Assembly (NCBI RefSeq): GCF_016907655.1
Contig: NZ_JAFBCL010000001.1
Span: 5,118,001 to 5,182,000, forward strand
Length of the DNA: 64,000 nt
Source of the DNA: Saccharothrix algeriensis
GTDB taxonomy: Bacteria > Actinomycetota > Actinomycetes > Mycobacteriales > Pseudonocardiaceae
Direction of reading: 5' to 3'
The notes under the pieces were generated by a model. That model did no database searches and was not told the origin of the DNA. It saw nothing but the letters and a program-made list of their open reading frames with translations. Within the stretch, counting starts at the first letter, position 1. Each line of letters starts with the position of its first letter. Shown here in pieces: positions 54,921 through 64,000 of the stretch. The translations under genes were made by a program, and so were the position numbers.

Positions 54921-55112
54921 TCCCGTGCGGGAGAGTCCGAGACCTGCTCTCGGCGCCGAAGGAGCAAATCCTCCCCGGAACCTCTCAGGCGCAAGGACCG
55001 CGCGGGTGAGACGCCTCTGGAAAGCGGGTCGGGCAGCCGGCCCCGCCGACGGTGCAAGCCCGCGCGCGGGTGAAGCTCTCAGGCGCCCGGTCCGGGCGGA
55101 AGACAGAGGGGG
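54921..55112 (+). ncRNA. tandem glycine riboswitch
   Basis: Two glycine aptamers in series in the gcvP leader. The first (about 54924-55004) has GCGGGAGAGTCC, GCCGAAGGAGCAA and CCTCTCAGGCGCAAGGACCG. The second (about 55009-55112) has CCTCTGGAAAGCGGG, GACGGTGCAAG, GTGAAGCTCTCAGGC and GGAAGACAGAGGGG. This matches the known glycine riboswitch, normally an ON switch for glycine cleavage genes. gcvP starts 60 bases after it. Confidence 0.95.
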
Positions 55113-55171
55113 AGGGCAACGGCAGACGTGTTTCCCCACCAGGGAAACGGCCCGGCCCCGGAGGCGCATCT

Positions 55172-58060
<2,889 letters not shown>

Positions 58061-58156
58061 CCCACCGCTTGCCGCGCCGGTGACCGACCGGTGACCGGCG
58101 CGGCAAGCACCAGCACCACCCGCCCCCCGACACGGCCCTGTTGCGCTTGCAGGCAT

Positions 58157-58366
58157 TCGGCACGCCCCGTGCAGACCGGTGTCTTCGTGTTCTCCCCGTA
58201 TGGCCTGCCCGGAGGGCTACCATGCTTTCTTGGGGGGTGCAAGCACGCTTTTCGCTTGCACCCCCCAAGAAAGCATGGTCGTCTTTGACAGGCCATGCGG
58301 GGAGAACACGACCGCTGTTTCTTTTCCTTCTCCTTGGCGGCCTGCCTGTCCGGCGAGGACTCTTTT
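58157..58366 (+). repeat. nested-hairpin element C (left type, locus 2)
   Basis: 210 bp, the same length as element A. The outer 21-bp arms are 58187-58207 and 58289-58309, with one T-G pair where A has T-A. The inner perfect 26-bp arms are 58219-58244 and 58254-58279 around loop ACGCTTTTC. Outside the inner stem only about four bases differ from A in ~150; inside it, three base pairs differ and all remain paired. It begins 96 bp after the gcvP stop. Confidence 0.9.
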
Positions 58367-58466
58367 GGAGTACTTCTCACCTGGCGTGATCCAGTGCCGT
58401 GATGGATCATTCGGCGTTGCGGTAGGCGCCGGACGGGTCGTGATCCTGCGGTTCACCACCCCGGCG

Positions 58467-58549
58467 CCGGTGTCGGATCGGGCGGTGTCCACCGCGACCG
58501 CCTACGCGCTGACCAGCGGCTGCGCCTGGCGGGACCTGCCGTCTTCCAG
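58467..58549 (+). pseudogene. transposase remnant, IS5/DUF4096-like
   Basis: The frame reads VSDRAVSTATAYALTSGCAWRDLP, which resembles the N-terminal DUF4096 region of IS5-family transposases (xALTSGCAWRxLP). Sequence before and after does not continue the family, so only about 25 residues survive. It lies between element C and the orphan gene. Recognition is by eye from a short match. Confidence 0.5.
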
Positions 58550-58574
58550 CACGACTACAGGCCGTGGAGTTGAT

Positions 58575-59006
58575 ATGTCCGGATGGACTCCGGTGGTGTA
58601 TCGCGGGGACGGGGCATGGATCGGGGTCATGTCCGGAGGGCGGATCGGCGTAGGGGTGGAACCGGAAGGTCGGGCTACCCTTGTGGGTTCCGGGTTCGTT
58701 CCCATGTGGCCCTTCATGGAGGGAAAGCTCTCTGCTTGTCTCGACGCGTTTTCTCGCGTGTGGGAATCCTTCGACGGATGTGATGTGTCGACTCCCGAGG
58801 AGTTGATCGAGTCGACCGTCGCGTCGGCATGGGCCTCGGGTCGCTCTTATTGGATGGAACTGGCTGTTCCCTGGGTGATCGAGATGGCGCAGGCGCGGGA
58901 GGGCGGATTCGATCGAAAGCTCGTCCACGAGCTTCTTGACGGGATGGCGGAGTCGAAGACCTTGGCTCCGGATTTGCGCGCTCGAGTTCGGCGAGTCAGG
59001 GCTTAG
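58575..59006 (+). CDS. orphan protein inside the locus 2 hairpin pair
   Basis: A 143-residue protein with no family I recognise. GC content and codon use are visibly lower and less biased than in the neighbours (many third-position A/T), a sign of acquisition. N-terminus MSGWTPVVYRGDGAWIGVM suggests beta strands; the second half is helical (GRSYWMELAVPWVIEMAQAR) and ends with DLRARVRRVRA. ATG preceded by GGAG at five bases. The open frame upstream of 58575 runs through the transposase remnant and is not part of it. Cargo or immunity-type roles are guesses. Confidence 0.6.
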   Translation: MSGWTPVVYRGDGAWIGVMSGGRIGVGVEPEGRATLVGSGFVPMWPFMEGKLSACLDAFSRVWESFDGCDVSTPEELIESTVASAWASGRSYWMELAVPWVIEMAQAREGGFDRKLVHELLDGMAESKTLAPDLRARVRRVRA

Positions 59007-59136
59007 CCCGATGTCGCAGGCTTGGGCTGTGTTCGCGACTCGGGGGCGTCTCTGTTCGGCGATCGAATGTGGCTCTGGTCGGCGGGAAGCTTTGCCTTTC
59101 AGCTCCGGGCTCTACCGCGCCTGATCTCACCTGGGT

Positions 59137-59366
59137 CGGTGCGCGATCTTGGTATGAAGAGCGGCCGAGAGGCCCCCAAGGAGGAGGAAAAGAAAGGGCG
59201 GTCGTGTTCTCCTCCCCGCACGGCCTGCCGGAGGCAATCATGGTTGTCGGGGGGTGTCAAGCGAAGAGCGTGCTTGACACCCCCCGACAACCATGATTGG
59301 GCTGCGCCCAGGCCGTACGGGGAGGAGAACACGAAGGCACCGGTGTGCGCACCAGGTGCGGCGCTC
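59137..59366 (-). repeat. nested-hairpin element D (right type, locus 2)
   Basis: 230 bp, the same length as element B. The outer 23-bp arms are 59204-59226 and 59310-59332; the inner perfect 28-bp arms are 59235-59262 and 59272-59299 around loop GAAGAGCGT (plus strand). It differs from B at five inner base pairs, all still complementary. Read on the minus strand it has the same order of parts as A and C. It ends five bases before the DUF3224 stop codon, so it may also serve as that gene's terminator. Confidence 0.9.
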
Positions 59367-59371
59367 GGCGG

Positions 59372-59776
59372 TCAGGGCAGCTCGAACACAGCCGAGTACC
59401 GACCGGTCTCACCCGGAGGCCACTCGATCGTGCCGTTCCCGGTCAGGCCGGTCAGGTCGGCCGTGGCCGAGACGACGGTGAAAGCGCTGCGCGCCATCCC
59501 GTCCCCGAACCCGCCGACGTGTTCCAGCACGAACGTCCCGGCCCGGCCGGAAAGAACGCCGGTCACGACCTCGTACCCGGTGAAGCGGCACGAGGCGTCG
59601 TCGGCGTACGACATCACGAACCGCATCTCACCGGAGCCCTCCAGCGCACCCCGGTACGCGCAAGCCATGCCGCCCGCGGTCTGCTTCGGTCCGGTGACCT
59701 CGTCGTACCTCCTGCCGTCCCACGTGTGCTCGTCCCAGCTCTTCATCTCGGCCGTGCCGGTCGCTCGGTTCTCCAT
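59372..59776 (-). CDS. DUF3224 protein
   Basis: A 134-residue small beta-barrel-like protein of the DUF3224 family: MKSWDEHTWDGRRYDEV, YRGALEGSGEMRFVMSYADD, TGVLSGRAGTFVLEHVGGF and LTGLTGNGTIEWPPGETG. Function unknown. It is divergent from the WYL-domain regulator, with a perfect palindrome between, so it is probably that regulator's target. The ATG at 59776 is the first start in frame with the core. Confidence 0.9.
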   Translation of the reverse strand: MENRATGTAEMKSWDEHTWDGRRYDEVTGPKQTAGGMACAYRGALEGSGEMRFVMSYADDASCRFTGYEVVTGVLSGRAGTFVLEHVGGFGDGMARSAFTVVSATADLTGLTGNGTIEWPPGETGRYSAVFELP

Positions 59777-59795
59777 GGCGCGGGATCCTGCACGC

Positions 59796-59822
59796 GGTAC
59801 CTGACAACTCGTGTCAGGTACC
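59796..59822. promoter_or_regulatory. operator palindrome between DUF3224 and WYL genes
   Basis: Perfect 11-bp arms GGTACCTGACA / TGTCAGGTACC separated by ACTCG, in the 62-bp divergent region. It lies 16 bp before the WYL regulator ATG and 19 bp before the DUF3224 ATG, so a bound protein would block both. Confidence 0.75.
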
Positions 59823-59838
59823 GGAGGAGACTGGGGAC

Positions 59839-60813
59839 ATGCGCGCCGGCCGCCTGCTCTCGCTCCTCCTGCTGCTGCAGTCCCGCGGCCGGCTGACCGC
59901 CCACGAGCTGGCCCGCGAGCTGGAGGTGTCCGTCCGCACGATCTACCGGGACGTGGAGGCGCTGGGCGCGGCCGGCGTGCCGGTCTACGCGGACCGGGGC
60001 CCGGCGGGCGGCTACCGGCTGCTGGACGGCTACCGCACGCGGCTGACCGGGCTGACCGGGCCGGAGGCGGACTCGCTGCTGTTCGCGGGGATGCCGGGGC
60101 CGGCGGCCGACCTCGGGCTGGGCGCGGTGGTGGCCGCCGCGCAGCTCAAGCTGCTGGCCGCGTTGCCGCCCGAGCTGCGCTCCCGCGCCGGGCGCATCCG
60201 CGAGCGGTTCCACCTGGACACCTCCGGCTGGTTCCGGCAGCCCGAGGAGATGCCGTTCCTGTCCACCGTCGCGGACGCCGTGTGGGAGCAGCGCCGGCTG
60301 CGCGTCCGGTACCGGCGGTGGGGCAGCCGGGGCGGCGAGGTGGAGCGGGTGCTCGGGCCGGTCGGGCTCGTGCTCAAGGCCGGCCTCTGGTACCTGGTGG
60401 CCGAGGCGGACGGCGAGCCGCGCACCTACCGCGTGTCGCGCGTGCTGGAGGCGCACCGGACCGACGAGCCGTTCGAGCGGCCGGCCGGGTTCGACCTCGC
60501 CGCCTTCTGGGCGGACTGGTCGGCGCGGTTCGAGGAGCGCATGTACCCCATGGCGGTGACCGTGCGGCTGAGCCCCGCAGGGCTGGAGCGCGCGCGGGCG
60601 CTGCTCGGGCAGGTCGCGTCGCGGGCCTTGGCGGAGGTCGAGCCGGAGGAGGGCTGGACCACCGCCCGCGTGCCCGTCGAATCGCTGGAGCACGCCCTGG
60701 GCGACCTCCTGCGCCTGGGTCCCGGCGTGGAGGTCGTCGAGCCCGTCGAGCTGCGGGACCGGATCAGGGCGGCGCTGCGGGAGATGGCCGCCGTGTACGC
60801 CGACCGCCCCTGA
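59839..60813 (+). CDS. YafY-type HTH/WYL-domain regulator
   Basis: A 324-residue regulator. The N-terminal winged HTH (DeoR-like) is RLLSLLLLLQSRGRLTAHEL and LEVSVRTIYRDVEALGAAGV (residues ~5-48). The WYL domain spans residues ~140-225 (RLRVRYRRWGSRGGEVERVL, with GLWYLVAEADG as the WYL strand), and a WCX-like C-terminal extension follows. ATG follows GGAGGAGACTGGGG. It probably represses or activates the divergent DUF3224 gene through the palindrome. It converges on the LysR gene with a 9-bp gap. Confidence 0.9.
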   Translation: MRAGRLLSLLLLLQSRGRLTAHELARELEVSVRTIYRDVEALGAAGVPVYADRGPAGGYRLLDGYRTRLTGLTGPEADSLLFAGMPGPAADLGLGAVVAAAQLKLLAALPPELRSRAGRIRERFHLDTSGWFRQPEEMPFLSTVADAVWEQRRLRVRYRRWGSRGGEVERVLGPVGLVLKAGLWYLVAEADGEPRTYRVSRVLEAHRTDEPFERPAGFDLAAFWADWSARFEERMYPMAVTVRLSPAGLERARALLGQVASRALAEVEPEEGWTTARVPVESLEHALGDLLRLGPGVEVVEPVELRDRIRAALREMAAVYADRP

Positions 60814-60822
60814 GGCCCGCGC

Positions 60823-61800
60823 TCAGCCCGGCCCGTCGCCCCCACCCGCCGAGGTCCCGTCCGCCGGGGTCCCGTCCGCCGGGGTCCCGTCCGCCGGGGT
60901 CCCGCCCGCCGGGGCCCCGCACACCGCGACCACGCGGTCGCGCAGCCACCGGTGGGCCGGGTCCGCGTCGTGCCGGGCGTGCCATAGCAGCGACACCACC
61001 ACCTCCGGCGCGGGGAAGGGCAGCTCGAAGGAGCGCATCCCCCGCCGCAGGGTCGCGGTGTGCCGCTCGGGGACCGTGGCGACCAGGTCCGACGCGTTCG
61101 CCAGCGCCAGCGCGGCGCCGAAGCCGTCGACCACCGCCACGACCCGCCGCCGGTGGCCGGTCGGGTCGAGCGCCGCGTCCACCAGCCCCTCGGTCGCACC
61201 GCGACGCGAGACGTGCACGTGCCGCGCGGCGGCGTACCGGGCCGCCGTCACGGTCCCGGAGGCCAGCGGGTGCTCCTCGCGCACCACCCCGACGAACCGG
61301 TCGGTGAACAGGGGCCTGCTCAGCACGTCGGGGGCCGGGGGCCGCCCGATCACGCCCGTCTCCAGGTCGACGGCGCCCGCCCGCAGGGCCCCGGCCCCCT
61401 CCCCGGTCTTCCGGAGGAACCGCAGGCGCACGCCGGGCGCCTCCGCGCCGATCCCGGCCACCAGCTCGGGCCCGAACCGCTCCACGAACCCGTCACCGCC
61501 GCGCAGCGCGAAGGTCCTCTCCACCGTCGCCAGGTCGAGCCGCGGCGCCGGCCGCAGCACCTCCTCGGCCTCCTGGACCAGGCCGCGCACGCGGTCGCGC
61601 AGCTCCACGGCGCGGGGCGTCGGCACCAGGCCCCGGCCGGCCCGCACCAGCAGCGGGTCGCCCGTGGCCCGCCGCAACCGCGCCAGCGCGCGGCTCATCG
61701 CGGACGGGCTGAGCGCGAGCCGTTCGCCGGCGCGCGTCACGCTGCCCTCCTGGAGCAGGACGTCCAGGGTGACCAGCAGGTTCAGATCGGGTCGGGCCAT
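60823..61800 (-). CDS. LysR-family transcriptional regulator
   Basis: A 325-residue LysR protein. The N-terminal HTH is LNLLVTLDVLLQEGSVTRAG with LALSPSAMSRALARLRRATG (residues ~5-48); the periplasmic-binding-like effector domain follows. The C-terminus ends in a four-fold pentapeptide run of GTPAD type encoded by 15-bp tandem repeats (60851-60910), which looks like recent slippage. ATG 61800 gives MARPDLNLL. It is divergent from the MFS exporter at 61927, its likely target. Confidence 0.9.
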   Translation of the reverse strand: MARPDLNLLVTLDVLLQEGSVTRAGERLALSPSAMSRALARLRRATGDPLLVRAGRGLVPTPRAVELRDRVRGLVQEAEEVLRPAPRLDLATVERTFALRGGDGFVERFGPELVAGIGAEAPGVRLRFLRKTGEGAGALRAGAVDLETGVIGRPPAPDVLSRPLFTDRFVGVVREEHPLASGTVTAARYAAARHVHVSRRGATEGLVDAALDPTGHRRRVVAVVDGFGAALALANASDLVATVPERHTATLRRGMRSFELPFPAPEVVVSLLWHARHDADPAHRWLRDRVVAVCGAPAGGTPADGTPADGTPADGTSAGGGDGPG

Positions 61801-61926
61801 GCCCGCAGCGTGCCCGACATGGCGTCTGGTGCACAGCTCGGTTGCCATCTGTGCGTCTTCCGCCAGGTCAGGGCGCTACTTACGGTCGTCGTGACGACCC
61901 CGCCGACTCCAGGGAGCAACCACCCC

Positions 61927-63348
61927 GTGCGACCCGCAGAACCCGACCAGGCCCCGCCCGCCCCGCGTCGGGCGCTCACCGCGCTGTCGTTGTCGGTGCT
62001 CCTGCCGGCGATGAGCGTCAGCATCGCCAACATCGGCCTGCCCACCGTGGCCGTGGCCTTCGACGCCGCGTTCAACGAGGTGCAGTGGGTGGTGATCGCC
62101 TACCTCCTGGCCACCACGACGCTGGTGGTGGGGGTCGGCCGGCTCGGCGACCTCCTGGGCCGGCGACGGCTCCTGGTGGGCGGCATCGCCGTGTTCACCC
62201 TCGCGACGCTGCTGTGCGGGCTCGCCCCGGACCTCCCCCTGCTGATCGCCGCCCGAGCGCTCCAGGGCGTCGGCGCGGCGTGCATGGCGGCGCTGGCCAT
62301 GGCCCTCGTCGGCGACGTGGCGCCCGGCGACCGCACCGGCGGCGCCATGGGGCTGCTCGGGACCGCGTCGGCGGTCGGCACGGCGCTGGGCCCGTCCCTG
62401 GGCGGGGCGCTGGTCGAGGTCCTCGGCTGGCGCGCGACCTTCTTCGCCTGCGTGCCGCCGGCCCTGGCCGCGCTCGTGCTCGCGGTCCGGGCGCTGCCCG
62501 CCGCCCGGCCGGCCGCTCCCCCCTCCGGCCGCCGGTTCGACACCACCGGCATGGTGCTGCTGGCGGCCACCCTGGGCGCCGGCACGCTGGCCGTGACGGT
62601 CGAGGGCGCCCCGTCCGGGCCGCTCACCGCCGGCCTGCTCGGCGCGGCGGCGGTGGGCCTCGCGCTGTTCGCCGCCGCCGAGCGCCGGGCGCCGTCCCCG
62701 CTGGTCGCCCCGCGGCTGCCGGGCGACCCGGTCCTGGCCGCCGGCCTGGTCACCAGCGCCCTGGTGTCGACCGTCGTGATGACCGCGCTCGTCGTCGGGC
62801 CGTTCCACCTGACCCGGGCGCTCGGCCTGGACCCGGCCCTGGTCGGGCTGGCGGTGTCGGCGGGCCCGGTGGTGTCGGCCCTGGTCGGCGTCCCGGCGGG
62901 CCGCGCCGTCGACCGCTTCGGGTCCGGGACCGCGGTGGTCGTCGGGCTGGGCGCGGTCCTCGCGGCGGCCGGGGCGCTCGCGGTGGCGCCCGCGGCGGCC
63001 GGCGTCGTCGGCTACGTCCTGCCCCTGACCGTCCTCACGGCCGGGTACGCCCTGTTCCAGGCGGCCAACAACACCGCGGTCGTGAAGGGCGCGCCCCCGG
63101 CGGAGCGCGGCGTGGTGTCGGGGCTGCTCAACCTGGCCCGTAACCTGGGCCTCACGGCCGGCGCGTCGGTCATGGGCGCGGTCTTCGCCTCCGCGGCGGG
63201 CGGCGTCACCACCGCCACCCCGGCGGAGGTCGCCCGCGGCACCCGCTGGACCTTCGCGGTGGCGGCGCTGCTGGTGGCCGTCGGTCTGGGCGTGGCGCCG
63301 GCGCTGCGGCTGCGCGCCCGCCGCGCCGTCCGCGCCGCCCGCGCCTAG
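61927..63348 (+). CDS. MFS drug-exporter-like transporter (DHA2/EmrB type)
   Basis: A 473-residue multi-spanning exporter. MFS signature segments: SIANIGLPTVAVAF (motif D1-like), GRLGDLLGRRRLLVGG between helices 2 and 3 (motif A) and LGPSLGGALVEVLGWRATFF (motif C, antiporter type). The length and the number of hydrophobic stretches fit 14 helices. GTG 61927 lies ten bases after AGGGAG. The divergent LysR gene 126 bp away probably controls it. The 3' end shares a CTAG with the convergent VWA gene, an overlap of four bases. Confidence 0.88.
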   Translation: MRPAEPDQAPPAPRRALTALSLSVLLPAMSVSIANIGLPTVAVAFDAAFNEVQWVVIAYLLATTTLVVGVGRLGDLLGRRRLLVGGIAVFTLATLLCGLAPDLPLLIAARALQGVGAACMAALAMALVGDVAPGDRTGGAMGLLGTASAVGTALGPSLGGALVEVLGWRATFFACVPPALAALVLAVRALPAARPAAPPSGRRFDTTGMVLLAATLGAGTLAVTVEGAPSGPLTAGLLGAAAVGLALFAAAERRAPSPLVAPRLPGDPVLAAGLVTSALVSTVVMTALVVGPFHLTRALGLDPALVGLAVSAGPVVSALVGVPAGRAVDRFGSGTAVVVGLGAVLAAAGALAVAPAAAGVVGYVLPLTVLTAGYALFQAANNTAVVKGAPPAERGVVSGLLNLARNLGLTAGASVMGAVFASAAGGVTTATPAEVARGTRWTFAVAALLVAVGLGVAPALRLRARRAVRAARA

Positions 63349-64000
63349 GAGGACAGGAGTTGGGCCAGCGCCGCGTCGACCCCGCGCCCGTCGTCCACCA
63401 CCGACAGCGTTCCGCCGGTCGACCGGGCCAGCTCGCCCAGCGGCTGCCGCTCCGGGTCCGGGCCGATGGCCAGCACGCTGATCGGGATGTCCTTGCCGTC
63501 CTGCCGCAGCTCGGCCAGCCGGGTCTTCAGCTCCGCGAACGTCAGCCCGCCGTCGTTGGCCCCGTCGGTCAGCACGATGATCCGGTTGCGCTTGCCCGGC
63601 TGGTGCTCCTCCAGGGTCTTGGCGTACAGCGCCACCAGGCTGGTGTAGAGCTGGGTCGCGCTCTGCGGGCGCAGGGTCGCCACGCCGTCGAGCAGCCGCT
63701 GCTTCTGCCCGGCGACCGGCGCGGTGGGCACCACCTGCCGGTAGGGCTTCTCGCCGTCCAGGCCGCGGGAGAACTCCCACAGGCCCAGCGAACCCGACAC
63801 CGAGCGGTGGACCTGCCCGGCCAGCGCCTCCTTCACCCACGCCATCCGGGACTTGCCGTCGCCGCCGGGCTCCTCCATCGACTTGGACGAGTCCACCAGC
63901 ACGGTGACCACCTGGCCGTCGCCGGCGGTCGCCCACGCGGCCGAGATCTGCTGGGCGGTGGTGGCGTCGGCGGGCACCAGCTTGTCGGTCATGGTCGCCC
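63345..64000 (-). CDS. VWA-domain protein (partial at window edge)
   Basis: At least 215 residues of a von Willebrand factor A domain. The MIDAS motif is VVTVLVDSSKSM (DxSxS), with the Thr in QSATQLYTSL and the Asp in IIVLTDGAND. An ATG at 63992 exists, but the frame stays open to the window edge, and KLVPADATTAQQISAAW resembles the linker found in longer proteins joining a solute-binding domain to VWA. I therefore treat it as the C-terminal part of a larger envelope protein. Confidence 0.8.
   Translation of the reverse strand, partial: ATMTDKLVPADATTAQQISAAWATAGDGQVVTVLVDSSKSMEEPGGDGKSRMAWVKEALAGQVHRSVSGSLGLWEFSRGLDGEKPYRQVVPTAPVAGQKQRLLDGVATLRPQSATQLYTSLVALYAKTLEEHQPGKRNRIIVLTDGANDGGLTFAELKTRLAELRQDGKDIPISVLAIGPDPERQPLGELARSTGGTLSVVDDGRGVDAALAQLLSS

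Larger units (their letters stand above)
58157..59366. mobile_element. locus 2: inverted hairpin pair enclosing a low-GC cargo
   Basis: Elements C (58157-58366) and D (59137-59366) face each other around 770 bp that are clearly lower in GC than the flanks. The interior carries a transposase-like remnant and one orphan gene. In locus 1 the equivalent pair is separated by only 45 bp. The layout resembles a cassette or a degenerate transposon with long structured ends; no intact transposase and no clear target duplication are visible. Confidence 0.5.

Overview
This 64 kb window is very GC-rich and densely coded, with many 4-bp ATGA/GTGA gene overlaps and frequent GTG starts. It is typical of a filamentous actinobacterium. 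Two blocks match mycobacterial gene order: recN-steA-mctB-pyrG-nudix-xerD-parA-scpA-scpB-rluB, and pgsA2-gcvH-garA-ftsR-DUF151-merR-gcvP. Together with a WhiB protein, an F420-type oxidoreductase, a conservon kinase locus and partner-switching sigma regulators, this suggests the order Pseudonocardiales, perhaps an Actinosynnema/Saccharothrix-like organism. That placement is an inference; no rRNA or other taxonomic marker is present.

Layout. 0-15.6 kb: housekeeping (the end of recN, three tandem paralogous membrane proteins, cell-division/envelope genes steA and mctB, CTP synthase, a Nudix hydrolase, alanine dehydrogenase, XerD, ParA, ScpAB, a pseudouridine synthase). 16-21 kb: a NitT/TauT-type ABC importer whose ATPase and binding-protein genes flank a divergent 4-hydroxybenzoate hydroxylase gene. 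21.2-27.5 kb: signalling, with a conservon lacking its DUF742 member and a GGDEF protein with a degenerate EAL domain. 27.7-28.2 kb: the first pair of nested-hairpin elements. 28.4-33.6 kb: an ECF sigma factor, an unknown protein, a cytosolic subtilase and a divergent TPR-CHAT protease. 33.8-49.3 kb: stress and partner-switch regulators (two sigma/anti-sigma pairs, two STAS proteins, an ATPase-STAS fusion), mixed with a carboxylate-amine ligase, topoisomerase IB, a release-factor-like protein, an orphan radical SAM enzyme, a quinone reductase, a methyltransferase, an M50-like protease, an LLM oxidoreductase and WhiB. 50.5-58.1 kb: the glycine cleavage/GarA block, ending in gcvP behind a tandem glycine riboswitch. 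58.1-59.4 kb: the second hairpin pair, now enclosing a low-GC orphan gene and a transposase remnant. 59.4-64 kb: DUF3224 and WYL regulator genes sharing a palindrome, a LysR regulator, an MFS exporter and a VWA-domain protein running off the window.

The most unusual signal is a family of four ~210-230 bp elements in two inverted pairs, 30 kb apart. Each element folds into an outer stem of 21-23 bp and an inner perfect stem of 26-28 bp closed by a constant 9-nt loop. The inner stems differ between copies, yet every substitution is matched by a change on the other arm: eight compensated pairs and no mismatches. I do not recognise this as a named element.

Other points of interest are the sigma/subtilase/CHAT cassette with a palindrome in its divergent promoter region, the GarA protein that seems to have lost one of its two kinase-target threonines, and several perfect operator-like palindromes.
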